Shown here: one piece after another, positions 9,601-17,268 of the stretch
How positions within the stretch are numbered: the first letter of the stretch is position 1
How the letters are laid out: every line of letters begins with the position of its first letter
NCBI GenBank assembly: GCA_040756415.1
Contig: JBFLYZ010000001.1
Location: 1-64,000 of the forward strand
DNA from: JBFLYZ01 sp040756415
GTDB lineage: Bacteria > Bacteroidota > Bacteroidia > JADZBD01
Length of the DNA: 64,000 nt
Direction: 5' to 3'
Position numbers and translations under genes: made by a program
Notes under the pieces: generated by a model
The model's input: only the letters and a program-made list of their open reading frames with translations
Told to the model about the DNA's origin: nothing
The model's database searches: none

Positions 9601-10132
9601 GGACTTTTCGATGACACCTCCTACCACGACCATACTCGACCCGAGGATCTGCTTCAACGATCTGTCCACGAACGATGTGGTGCAATGGTACTGGAACTTT
9701 GGCGATCCCAATGACCAGTCGACCAGCGCCAGCCAGAATCCCTGCCACTCCTATTCCGACACCGGCACCTATTGCGCATCGCTCATCGTGCACAACCAGT
9801 ACGGCTGCTGGAATACCGTAAGCTATTGCCTGACGATACAGCCCTATTATACCATCTACGTTCCCAATGCCTTTACACCGAACGGTGACGGCCTGAACGA
9901 TGTGTTCGTTCCCAAAGCCTCGCACATCAACGAAGACACTTATCACCTCTGGATTCTCGACCGCTGGGGGAACCTGATCTTTGAATCGACCGTTTTCCAG
10001 AAGGGATGGGACGGCAAGGCCAACGGGGGCGAAAAGATTGCGCAGAACGATGTGTACGTATGGAAGATACTCGTGGAGGATTACCAGGGCCGGATGCACA
10101 GTCTCATAGGAAGCGTATCGCTGATCAAATAA
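6698..10132 (+). CDS. Large T9SS-secreted SprB-repeat/PKD protein with gliding-motility-type C-terminal domain
   Basis: 1144-residue cell-surface protein. A long n-region precedes a hydrophobic signal segment (WLSLFLLALIFIIV) that ends at GAKAQ. Repeated Ig-like modules follow. At least four (about residues 426-733) fit the SprB repeat, with GGxPPYxYxW and GTYTVTITDAxGC. Two less typical modules follow, then two PKD domains (about 885-1045, WNFGDGS and WNFGDPN). The C-terminus (about 1053-1144) begins VPNAFTPNGDGLND and includes DRWGNLIF, the T9SS-associated CHU_C domain. The family includes the mobile adhesin SprB of gliding Flavobacterium, which is several times longer. The likely role is adhesion. 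Translation starts at a rare Shine-Dalgarno. Confidence 0.85.
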   Translation: MKNDYSPGSFKPAICAAGRVEQESRISIQWLSLFLLALIFIIVHGTGAKAQSLYCNTNVPSFQVNLTGNPNGSWISPNIIRNDNCCGTTPPDVCVEFVVTLDPQSQGIVFNIFSGAMPQGSMFYQINCGPPTPVGQPICLNGVGPHYLTFCKPGNNSNQYIITSIGPASASANIVLNDGCSGMIYASGFDESTLVWTSIFPGPPGSYNSYLNCTAGCDSVIVTAQPGYPPFIDYQVCGTPLGGCAPFTCDTVRVYFNPTLGATITPINPTICFGNTTTTITAVGSGGAPPYSYSWNTGATTQSITVGVGTYTVSIGDSTNCPAATATVTVTAFTQPITANAGPDQSVCSTNPTVQLNGTVTGATGGIWSGGMGTYSPNNTTLNAMYTPSAGEITNGLVSLTLTTTGNGTCPPASDAMSIYINTFSGISQVNYTDVTCNGYNNGTATITMNGGNPPYTFVWNTTPAQSSATATGLAPGTYTVTITDANGCVSTDNVTISQPAPLTLNTAGFAASCFNQCNGQYTVIPAGGNGGYTYSWMPSGVTTPGVTNACAGSYTVIVTDMLGCSATGTANVSQPTAVTLSTSSVPSYCFQANGSASVNASGGTPGYSYMWNPSGQTNATANGLVPGSYSVTVTDANGCTAVSAVTVGNTAGVTAAIASVVNVSCSSGCNGSATASATGGNGPYGYSWTTSPAQSTATANGLCAGTYTVYITDAGNCTSTAVATITQPSPVTMASLTAPTTICVGQSLTLTATATGGTGSFTYAWSPSGPTVSPVTTTTYTVIATDASGCTSGPQTVTVTVHPPLGMVTSGNTVSCPGAPVQINASANGGNGGPYTYTWMPGNQTGSVITVSPTANTTYTVTASDNCSPSITATVQVTVQPTPVVSFSANDPMACEGSCIQFTSTSSNVSGWSWNFGDGSTSTQQNPLHCYNNVGSYSVTLMVTGTNGCTASQTNNNMIAIHPNPTADFSMTPPTTTILDPRICFNDLSTNDVVQWYWNFGDPNDQSTSASQNPCHSYSDTGTYCASLIVHNQYGCWNTVSYCLTIQPYYTIYVPNAFTPNGDGLNDVFVPKASHINEDTYHLWILDRWGNLIFESTVFQKGWDGKANGGEKIAQNDVYVWKILVEDYQGRMHSLIGSVSLIK
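7975..8896 (+). repeat. Tandem SprB-type protein repeats (four units of about 75 codons)
   Basis: Units begin near 7975, 8207, 8431 and 8659. Each carries a Cys near its start, a GG-x-PPYxYxW core and a TVxITDAxGC end. DNA identity between units is only moderate, so these are old duplications. Confidence 0.7.
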
Positions 10133-10179
10133 AATCCCAGCAGGGCGGACAGCAACCTCCAATGTTCCACCCGCTACAG

Positions 10180-10203
10180 GTCCTCCCGCTACACCGGGGG
10201 GAC
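10180..10203. terminator. Rho-independent terminator between convergent genes
   Basis: A nine-pair stem (10180-10188 with 10195-10203, one G-U pair) and a six-base loop are followed by TTTTGTTTAT on the plus strand. It lies 47 bases after the SprB-repeat gene and just before the end of the convergent MBOAT gene. Confidence 0.7.
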
Positions 10204-10212
10204 TTTTGTTTA

Positions 10213-11700
10213 TCAGAACTGCAGGTAGATGGGCATCACGGGTTCGGCCTGCTTCACCTGGATGACGATCCAGATATAGAACAGCAGCACGAGTATGCGG
10301 CCGGCCATGGGCATACGCACCAGCGAGAACTCTGCCCTTTTCTCGATGAAGGAGGGCATGAAATGCAGGAGGTAGCCTATGCCCATAATGATGAACACGC
10401 TCTTGTAGCCGATGACCATGGGCATAAAGGATGAGGCGCTGAAATTGTTGAATATCTGGTACAGCATGCCGGTGCTGATCTCCCAGGTCTTGGCCTTAAA
10501 GAATATCCAGCACAGGCATACGAAATGAAAGGTGATGATCACGCCCATGACCTTGCCCCATTTGAAATTGGAGAGCTCAAAGCGCCAGTTCATCCTTTCC
10601 TTGAGCCCGTGCCACATCTTGTCGAGCGATAGGGCCGCCCCATGCATGCCGCCCCAGAGCACGAAATTCCAGGAAGCGCCATGCCATAAGCCTCCCAGCA
10701 GCATGGTAAGCATCAGGTTGACGTAGGTGCGCGCCCTGCCCTTACGGTTACCCCCGAGCGAGATATACAGGTAATCGCGCAGCCAACTGCTGAGCGATAT
10801 ATGCCACCTGCGCCAGAAATCGGTGATATTGGCTGCCTGGTAGGGCTTGTTGAAATTGATATTGATATCGAAACCCATCCATTTGGCCATACCGATGGCC
10901 ATATCGCTGTAACCCGAGAAATCGCAATAGATCACCATGGCATAGCCGTAAACCGCGAACAGGCATTCTACACCCGGATGCCGCGAAGGGTCATCGAACA
11001 CGTTCTCCACGAAATTGGCGTAAATAAAATCGGAGATCACCACCTTGCGGAACAACCCGCCCAGGATGAGGTACAGGCCCTTGCCTATATCCTCTTTGGT
11101 CACAACAATATCCTGCCTGATCTGGGGAATGAAATCCGAAGCCCGTACGATGGGCCCCATCACCAGCTTGGGAAAGAAGGAAAGAAAGAAACAGTAATCC
11201 AGGAAGCTGCTTACGGGCTTGAACTTGCCGCGGTACACATCGATGGTATAGCTCAGGTTCTCGAAAGTATAGAAAGAAATGCCGATGGGAATAGCCAGGT
11301 TCAGCGGCTGGATATGGCCCAGCTTCAGGTCGTTGATGATGTGGATAAAGAAATCGGTATACTTGAAATAGGCCAGCAGTCCCAGGTTGATGATCACGCT
11401 GAAAACGAGCAAGGCCTTTTTCTTCGCTTTCGTTTCGGCCTGGTAGATCCAGTTGCTGAGGTTGAAATCCACCACGGCCGCGATAACGATGAAGGAGACA
11501 TACCAGCCGCAGGCCTTGTAAAAGAAATAGAGCGAGAAGATGGTGAAGAAGACGACCCGGGTAAGCTTGGTCCTGTACAGGAACATATAGATCATCATCA
11601 CCAGCAGGAAATAGAACAGGAAGAAGGAGCTGTTGAACAGCAGCCTGTCGTTGGGATCGAAGGCAAGTTTTTCCAGCAGCTTATCCGGGTCGAAGCTCAT
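10213..11700 (-). CDS. MBOAT O-acyltransferase, AlgI-like
   Basis: 495-residue integral membrane protein of the AlgI/DltB/PatA group, which moves acetyl or other acyl groups across the membrane onto exported polymers. Family signatures are clear: DFWRRWHISLSSWLRDY, then SLGGNRKG, and GGLWHGASWNF, which holds the conserved His. About ten hydrophobic segments are visible. Its ATG overlaps the stop of the upstream SGNH-domain gene, and a second SGNH gene precedes that, so acyl transfer and acceptor acetylation are encoded together as in algIJF-type clusters. The acceptor polymer is unknown because no polymerase or glycosyltransferase genes adjoin. Confidence 0.88.
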   Translation of the reverse strand: MSFDPDKLLEKLAFDPNDRLLFNSSFFLFYFLLVMMIYMFLYRTKLTRVVFFTIFSLYFFYKACGWYVSFIVIAAVVDFNLSNWIYQAETKAKKKALLVFSVIINLGLLAYFKYTDFFIHIINDLKLGHIQPLNLAIPIGISFYTFENLSYTIDVYRGKFKPVSSFLDYCFFLSFFPKLVMGPIVRASDFIPQIRQDIVVTKEDIGKGLYLILGGLFRKVVISDFIYANFVENVFDDPSRHPGVECLFAVYGYAMVIYCDFSGYSDMAIGMAKWMGFDININFNKPYQAANITDFWRRWHISLSSWLRDYLYISLGGNRKGRARTYVNLMLTMLLGGLWHGASWNFVLWGGMHGAALSLDKMWHGLKERMNWRFELSNFKWGKVMGVIITFHFVCLCWIFFKAKTWEISTGMLYQIFNNFSASSFMPMVIGYKSVFIIMGIGYLLHFMPSFIEKRAEFSLVRMPMAGRILVLLFYIWIVIQVKQAEPVMPIYLQF

Positions 11701-13001
11701 TTGCCTTTGCCGATATAGGTTTCGTATCCCTGCCTGAGCGCGCGGTAGAAGAGCTCGCCCTGTATCTCGTAGCCTTTTTTGCTGAAATGCAGGCGGAACT
11801 TATCCGCCATGCCCGCGCTGTACCAGTCGGCCATGGCCCCGTATCCACCGCTCACCTCGTACAGGTCCCACCAGGCCATGTTATGCTCCCTGGCGTATTT
11901 GATGATCACGTCCCTCACTTCCTTTACCACGGGGTTCTTCACCCTCTTTTTTCCCGATCTCCTGAACGAATCACCGGGGGTGGTAAACAGCACGCATACG
12001 CCCGGGTTGTTACGGAGTATTGACTGGACCAGGGTGTCGATCTGCGCGTAGTATTTTTCCGGCTCGAAGCTCTTGCCGGCAAAGGCCTGGTTGGTGCCCA
12101 GCGAAATGATGAGCAGGTCGGGCCTGAGCACGGCCATCTGCTCGATGAAGTGCTCGGAAAGATTGTAGTGAATGAAATCGGCCCCGTTCACGCCTATGGT
12201 ATTGTAAAGCAGGCCGGATTGCTCGTTCTCCAGCAGCAGGCCATAGATCATGGCGCTCTTCTGAACAGTATCGCGGGAAGATACCCGGATAATGAATTTG
12301 GAATACGGCTTGGGGAAGATCAGCGTGGAAGTGAAGCGGCTTTCCGACTTCGATGTGATGTTGATATACCCGATCTCGGTCCCCGTGGTGTCGAAAACGG
12401 CAAAGTCGAAGTTGTCATCGTTCTTTTCATGGAACAGGGTAAGGCGGGTGGTTCCGTAATCCACCGCGCTCTTATCCTTTTTCAGGGTGACGGTGATAGC
12501 GGCCGAGGTGTCCTGCGTACGGATGGTATAACCCCCTACCCCTATGGGCATGGGTTTATCGGAAAAAACGTTGCGCTTGTACTCCCAGGTGGCCTCGCTG
12601 GCGGTCCGGTAATCGAAGGGTTCGTTCGACTTTCCGGCCAGGCGGTAGGGGAAGATAAAGCCCCGGCCGGCATTGCCGAAGTCGAGGTGCAGGTGCTGGC
12701 GCACCACGCCCGAGAAGAAATCGGCCTGGATATGCGAATCGCCTATATGCACCACGCTGACCTTTCCGCCCCCGCCCTGCCTGAGCTGGTAGAGCTTCGT
12801 ATAGAAGGGGGCCAGGGCAATGCTATCGTTATGCAATTTCCCCGAATCGGCCTTAATGAAAGGATATTTCTTGAGCTCCTCGTCCACATTGAAATCCACC
12901 ACCTGCGGCTGATCTTCTTTCACCTGGGCCTGCGCGCAGGCGGAAAACAGAAAAAGAAAAATATATCTACTCCAGTTTCGCCTCATATTCTTTGAATCCA
13001 T
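11697..13001 (-). CDS. SGNH/GDSL-family exported acetyltransferase or esterase
   Basis: 434 residues with a signal peptide or lipoprotein signal (IFLFLFSACAQA). SGNH blocks are recognisable: HIGDSHIQADFF carries the nucleophile Ser, ISLGTNQA the Gly/Asn block, and LHFSKKGYE a C-terminal His. Proteins of this kind beside MBOAT proteins (AlgJ/AlgX, PatB) receive the acyl group and put it on a polysaccharide or peptidoglycan. It overlaps the MBOAT gene by 4 bases and the preceding SGNH gene by 35. A start at 12986 would shorten the second overlap and is also possible. Confidence 0.78.
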   Translation of the reverse strand: MDSKNMRRNWSRYIFLFLFSACAQAQVKEDQPQVVDFNVDEELKKYPFIKADSGKLHNDSIALAPFYTKLYQLRQGGGGKVSVVHIGDSHIQADFFSGVVRQHLHLDFGNAGRGFIFPYRLAGKSNEPFDYRTASEATWEYKRNVFSDKPMPIGVGGYTIRTQDTSAAITVTLKKDKSAVDYGTTRLTLFHEKNDDNFDFAVFDTTGTEIGYINITSKSESRFTSTLIFPKPYSKFIIRVSSRDTVQKSAMIYGLLLENEQSGLLYNTIGVNGADFIHYNLSEHFIEQMAVLRPDLLIISLGTNQAFAGKSFEPEKYYAQIDTLVQSILRNNPGVCVLFTTPGDSFRRSGKKRVKNPVVKEVRDVIIKYAREHNMAWWDLYEVSGGYGAMADWYSAGMADKFRLHFSKKGYEIQGELFYRALRQGYETYIGKGK

Positions 13002-14322
13002 CCATTATTTTTTTATACAACATCTTTGCCATGCGCGTAGCGCCCCGGTGGTTCGGGTGCGCATAATCCCGGTTGGCATAAGCGGTATCGCCTTCCACCC
13101 ACTCCTTCATGGAATTGTATCCGCCCATGTTCTCGTACAGGTTCCAGAAGGCCACACCCGTTTCACGGGCCAGCTTTTTTTGCTGTTCTACGAATACGGG
13201 GATATCGGGTTCGGTTTTCCATTCCCCACCTTCCTTATAACCTTTGTCGCTCATGCCGATGATGAGAATGCTGGCGCTGGGATAGGAGGCACTGATATGC
13301 TCTACCACCTTTTTGAAGGCATCGAAATACCAGGCGTAGCTTTTCACCTTATGCCCCACCGCGTTGAGGCCATAATGCAGCACGATGAGGTCGTAGCTGA
13401 AGTATTCGTCAAAACCCCTGTAGATGTTCATGGGGACTGCGGTCAGGGTCAGGCCCGAGTTGCCGCGGAAGGCATAATTATCAACGTAAACCCCCGATGG
13501 GCCCTCGAAACTGGCCCCGTAAATGTTCACGCCAGGGCAGCTAAAGCTCATGGAGATGGCTGCCGTAGGCGAGCTGTTGAGCACTGCTTCGTTCACCGCC
13601 TTGCTTTCGCTGAGCGCCACTTCGCTGGTTCCCGCATCGGTGGTCACGTTCACCCGGCAATCCGCCTTACCGCTCCCGTAATAAAGCTTAACCTGGTTAA
13701 AGCTGCCCGAATATTTAGAGCCTTTGTATTTCACATAGCTGCCCCCCGAAGCCAGGAAGCAATGCCCCGAAGGGCCCAGGGGATGATCAGGGCCCCCGCC
13801 ATCATTGAAATTATAGTCGGTCCAGTCTGACGAGAAGGAATGAATGATGGTGGTGCGGAAACCGGCTACGATGGAGGTGATGGGAACAAAGCCCACCCCG
13901 CTGCCCCCGAAATCCTGCTGGAAGAAGCTGCGCAGGTCCATGGTCAGCAGGTCGCCCTCCACCATGCTATCGCCAAAATAAGCGATGCGTGTTTTCTTTT
14001 TAGCTTTTTTGGTCTGGAGAAGGGCCATGTAAAAGCGATCCATCGCACCCAGCGTATCCTTCGAAAAGCTGGCTATACCGTAGAGTTCCTTCTCACGCAG
14101 AACACGGGCCAGGCTGTCCCTGATGGCATCGGCAAATACCACATCGGGCAAAGGGAATACGATATGTTTGCTCTGGTGCCTGACCTCCGAAAAGAGATCT
14201 ACTTTTTTCATCTGGTACTGCCCTACCCTGAACTCGGTAGGGATGAATGAGAGAAATGTGAGAACAATGACCGTGATCAGCACAATAAGAAAAGGCTCGC
14301 GCAGGCGGTTCTGGGTTTGCAT
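12967..14322 (-). CDS. Membrane-anchored SGNH/GDSL-family protein of the O-acetylation operon
   Basis: 451 residues starting MQTQNRL, with one N-terminal membrane anchor (LIVLITVIVLTFLSFI). SGNH motifs are YFGDSMVEGD (nucleophile Ser), LHYGLNAVGH (Asn block) and DYAHPNHRG (catalytic Asp/His). The stretch between blocks is longer than in a minimal GDSL enzyme and looks beta-rich, possibly a carbohydrate-binding insert. It is the first gene of a three-gene operon with the second SGNH protein and the MBOAT protein. I chose ATG 14322 over a TTG at 14340 because the latter overlaps a TAATTTTG promoter box. Two SGNH proteins for one MBOAT suggests acetylation at two positions, or one transferase plus one esterase. 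Confidence 0.78.
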   Translation of the reverse strand: MQTQNRLREPFLIVLITVIVLTFLSFIPTEFRVGQYQMKKVDLFSEVRHQSKHIVFPLPDVVFADAIRDSLARVLREKELYGIASFSKDTLGAMDRFYMALLQTKKAKKKTRIAYFGDSMVEGDLLTMDLRSFFQQDFGGSGVGFVPITSIVAGFRTTIIHSFSSDWTDYNFNDGGGPDHPLGPSGHCFLASGGSYVKYKGSKYSGSFNQVKLYYGSGKADCRVNVTTDAGTSEVALSESKAVNEAVLNSSPTAAISMSFSCPGVNIYGASFEGPSGVYVDNYAFRGNSGLTLTAVPMNIYRGFDEYFSYDLIVLHYGLNAVGHKVKSYAWYFDAFKKVVEHISASYPSASILIIGMSDKGYKEGGEWKTEPDIPVFVEQQKKLARETGVAFWNLYENMGGYNSMKEWVEGDTAYANRDYAHPNHRGATRMAKMLYKKIMDGFKEYEAKLE

Positions 14323-14337
14323 ACTCTTCAATGCACT

Positions 14338-14345
14338 CAAAATTA
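14338..14345 (-). promoter_or_regulatory. Candidate -7 element for the O-acetylation operon
   Basis: TAATTTTG on the minus strand, 15 bases before ATG 14322. No -33 element is seen at the expected distance. Confidence 0.4.
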
Positions 14346-14407
14346 CTTAGAGTCAGCTACTTACATAAGGACGCCAAGGATATTTATGAACGAAACGATG
14401 TTAAGTA

Positions 14408-15130
14408 CTATTTGGGGTAATAAAAACTGGCACCCCCGGGATGAAATATCACAATTACCGTATCTGATACGTTTCGCGAAAGATGGTAAATCTTGGCCTG
14501 ATAAAGCTCACTCTTCCCCTTTATCTTAACCAAACGCTTAGGCTGGCCTTTCCTGCTCAGCGCATATATCTCAATCAATAAGTAATGACAATCATAACAT
14601 TCACCGCCTGGATTGAAATAACCAGCCACCAGTACTTCGTCTCGCTTTTTCCATCGAGTGTTAAAAAAGACGTATTCGGCCTGAATTACTTGATATGAGG
14701 AATCGCTCAGCAGTCTTTTCCCGATTGGCAATAGACTGTCTGCCGCATAATCTCTTGCTAATGGGAATGAGAAGACTTTATTCTCTAGCAGCAGGAAACT
14801 ATCCTTCAATATAGGATAATTTGAATTAAAATCATAGACCTTTACGCGCTTGTGACAGAATTTATACTCAACTTTTGTCGAATCATTCACCCAGTTCCAC
14901 TCGTCATCACTGATCATTACCGTATCGGGCGAAAAATTATACGGGGCCTTTCCAGGACTCAGGGGCTTGTCCGAGTAGAACTTCTGTGATGTATATATCA
15001 ATTTCTTTTTTTCATCGATTTCAATTTCACCTCTAAGCCAATACGCTTCCAGGTAGATCATTTCCTTTTTTTGTGAAAACAAAAATGAAGAAGCAAGCAA
15101 AAAAGCGATTGAATTTATATACCTTACCAT
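14408..15130 (-). CDS. Exported hypothetical protein
   Basis: 240 residues with a short signal peptide (INSIAFLLASSFLFSQ). The rest is a beta-rich, charged protein with no family I recognise; several lines of the sequence resemble small Bacteroidota outer-surface proteins. Its ATG overlaps the cinA stop codon by one base, so it is probably translated from the cinA transcript. The DNA is more A+T-rich than the neighbouring genes, suggesting a later insertion behind cinA. Confidence 0.6.
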   Translation of the reverse strand: MVRYINSIAFLLASSFLFSQKKEMIYLEAYWLRGEIEIDEKKKLIYTSQKFYSDKPLSPGKAPYNFSPDTVMISDDEWNWVNDSTKVEYKFCHKRVKVYDFNSNYPILKDSFLLLENKVFSFPLARDYAADSLLPIGKRLLSDSSYQVIQAEYVFFNTRWKKRDEVLVAGYFNPGGECYDCHYLLIEIYALSRKGQPKRLVKIKGKSELYQAKIYHLSRNVSDTVIVIFHPGGASFYYPK

Positions 15131-16383
15131 TAGAGAATCTCCTTTCTCAACATATTCAGCGCGGCCTGTGCCGCTTTCTGTATGTTACGCTCACGGTCCT
15201 TTCCGAAAAGGAATTGCTCAGCCACTACTCCCTTAGCCGATGCAACAGCTATCCATACGGTGCCTACCGGCTTATCGGGCGTGCCACCGTCAGGCCCGGC
15301 AATGCCGCTTACGGCAAGGGCATAATCGGTATTGAATTTCTTACGGGCGCCTTCGGCCATCTGCTCCACCGTTTCGCGGCTCACGGCACCTTTTTCTCTC
15401 AGCACCTGCTCATCCACTCCAAGTTGTTCTACCTTAACCTGATTGGCATAAGCGATCACCGATCCGTAATAGTAATCGGAGCTGCCGGGAACAGAAGTGA
15501 TCAGATGGGCGATATAGCCGCCCGTACAGCTCTCGGCCGTGCAAACGCTTTGTTTTCTTTCCCTAAGCAAGCGGCCTGCAACATGCGCCAGGGTCTCCCG
15601 CTCGGCCCCGTACTCCTCTTCTCCATAAATGTAGCGGGAGATCAGCTTTCCCAGCTCAGCGGTCTTACGCGCCAAAGCCTCCTCCATTTTTTTCCGGTCG
15701 GTGCCCGTCAGGCTCATTCGCAGGCGTACCTGGCCCGGTGAAGGAAGGTAAGCCAGCTTGATCTGCTCCTCCCCCAGGCTGTTTTCCCATTCCGCGATGA
15801 TCTCCGAAAGAAAACTCTCTCCTACGCCCTGTGTGAGTATGGTCTTGTGAATGATGTGCGGCAGCTCGAACCTCTCTTTCAAAGCCGGGATCACCAGCCC
15901 GCTCATCATGGCCTTCATCTCGTAAGGCACGCCCGGCATAGAGATGAATATCTTGCCATCCTGCTCGAACCACATGCCCGGAGCAGTGCCTTTACGGTTA
16001 GGTATGATCCGGCAGGCGGCCGGCACCTCGGCCTGTTTGCGGTTGATCGCGGTCACCTCCTTACCCAGGCTGGCGAACAGGGCCTTTACCTGCTCATAAA
16101 CCTCATCGCTGAATACGAGCTGTGTTTTGAAATAGGCGCACAGGGTATGCTTGGTGATGTCGTCTTTCGTAGGCCCAAGCCCCCCGGTCATGAGGATCAG
16201 GTCCGCTCGCAGCCGGGCCTGGTCAAGGGTTGAAACGATATGCCCGGGATCGTCAGATACGGAAGTGATCTGCCTGACGCTGATCCCGGCCAGGTTGAGC
16301 TGCTGCCCCATCCAGGCCGAATTGGTATCGACCACCTGCCCGATCAGGAGCTCATCGCCTATCGTAATGATCTCGGCCAGCAT
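15130..16383 (-). CDS. cinA: CinA family protein, nicotinamide-nucleotide amidohydrolase
   Basis: 417 residues in the classical two-domain form. The N-terminal MoCF-like domain opens with AEIITIGDELLIGQVVDTNS and contains TGGLGPTKDD. The C-terminal amidohydrolase domain contains CTAESCTGG and ALAVSGIAGPDGG. CinA cleaves ADP-ribose-like compounds with the first domain and deamidates nicotinamide mononucleotide with the second, so it recycles pyridine nucleotides in the cytoplasm. The start at 16383 gives the family N-terminus; a longer frame to 16467 adds 28 unrelated residues. Confidence 0.92.
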   Translation of the reverse strand: MLAEIITIGDELLIGQVVDTNSAWMGQQLNLAGISVRQITSVSDDPGHIVSTLDQARLRADLILMTGGLGPTKDDITKHTLCAYFKTQLVFSDEVYEQVKALFASLGKEVTAINRKQAEVPAACRIIPNRKGTAPGMWFEQDGKIFISMPGVPYEMKAMMSGLVIPALKERFELPHIIHKTILTQGVGESFLSEIIAEWENSLGEEQIKLAYLPSPGQVRLRMSLTGTDRKKMEEALARKTAELGKLISRYIYGEEEYGAERETLAHVAGRLLRERKQSVCTAESCTGGYIAHLITSVPGSSDYYYGSVIAYANQVKVEQLGVDEQVLREKGAVSRETVEQMAEGARKKFNTDYALAVSGIAGPDGGTPDKPVGTVWIAVASAKGVVAEQFLFGKDRERNIQKAAQAALNMLRKEIL

Positions 16384-16434
16384 AGGGGCAAAAGTACGGG
16401 AAATAGGCGTCCATAATTTCTGGCAAAATATTTG

Positions 16435-16442
16435 TAAGTTTG
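16435..16442 (+). promoter_or_regulatory. Candidate -7 element for the DUF4197 lipoprotein gene
   Basis: TAAGTTTG, 23 bases before ATG 16466, in the gap divergent from cinA. The -33 element is not clear. Confidence 0.4.
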
Positions 16443-16465
16443 TTTGCCATACAAAAATCAAACAC

Positions 16466-17200
16466 ATGAAAAGAGCAAGTTATCTCATCGCAGGTATAAT
16501 GGCTGTAGCCCTGATCGCCTGTACCCAGGCCCAGATCGACCAGATGACCAAAACGGTGAACGATATGAATACTGGAGGTGGCGGCAACAAGCTGACCAAC
16601 GAGGAAGTGATACAGGGACTTAAAGAGGCCCTGTCGGTAGGCACCAATAACTCGGCCGGGATGGCCTCCAAGCTGGACGGATTTTACAAGAATCCGCTTA
16701 TTTTCATACCCTTCCCTCCCGAGGCTATCAAGGTAAAAGAGAAGGTGGAGCAACTGGGCATGAAGGACCAGGTGGATAAATTCGTGATGACCCTGAACCG
16801 CGGTGCGGAAGAAGCGGCTAAGGAAGCCGGGCCCATATTCCTTAACGCCATCAAAAGCATGAGCATTGGCGATGGATTCGCCATACTGAAAGGCGGTGAA
16901 GGCGCGGCCACCAAGTACCTCTCCGACAAAACCGGAACGCAACTGCATGCCACCTTCAAGCCTAAGGTACAGGATGCGTTAAAGAAAGTGGCCATTACCA
17001 ACTACTGGCACCCCGTGATCAATACCTATAACAAGATACCGGGCGTGCAGAAGCAAAACCCTGACCTGGACGAGTACGTAACGATAAAGGCCAAGGAAGG
17101 GCTTTTCAAGCTGATCGCTATTGAAGAGAACAAGATCCGCAAAGACCCTGTGGCCCGTGTATCGGACATACTGAAAAAGGTGTTCGGCAGCCAGTATTAA
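16466..17200 (+). CDS. DUF4197 family lipoprotein
   Basis: 244 residues. The N-terminus is a lipoprotein signal with Cys in LIACTQA. The mature part matches the DUF4197 pattern: GLKEALSVGTNNSA near its start, then FIPFPPEA, NRGAEEAAKEAGPIF and the middle segment TGTQLHATFKPKV. The family is widespread in Gram-negative bacteria and its function is unknown; the protein should sit in the periplasm attached to a membrane. It is transcribed alone and ends in a strong shared terminator. I chose ATG 16466 because it begins the lipoprotein signal. Confidence 0.85.
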   Translation: MKRASYLIAGIMAVALIACTQAQIDQMTKTVNDMNTGGGGNKLTNEEVIQGLKEALSVGTNNSAGMASKLDGFYKNPLIFIPFPPEAIKVKEKVEQLGMKDQVDKFVMTLNRGAEEAAKEAGPIFLNAIKSMSIGDGFAILKGGEGAATKYLSDKTGTQLHATFKPKVQDALKKVAITNYWHPVINTYNKIPGVQKQNPDLDEYVTIKAKEGLFKLIAIEENKIRKDPVARVSDILKKVFGSQY

Positions 17201-17218
17201 AAAAGGACAGAGCCTCTA

Positions 17219-17251
17219 AAAAAAGAACCCGCCACAGGCGGGTTCTTTTTT
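17219..17251. terminator. Bidirectional Rho-independent terminator
   Basis: A perfect 15-pair inverted repeat (A-tract, GAACCCGCC, loop ACA, then the complement ending in a T-tract) lies between two convergent genes. It has A-runs and T-runs on both sides and can therefore work in both directions. Confidence 0.9.
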
Positions 17252-17268
17252 ATCTCTTATTCGCTGGA

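Noticed and set aside
16151..16465. Upstream extension of the DUF4197 frame into cinA
   Set aside because: It would overlap cinA antisense and hide the lipoprotein signal, which begins at ATG 16466.
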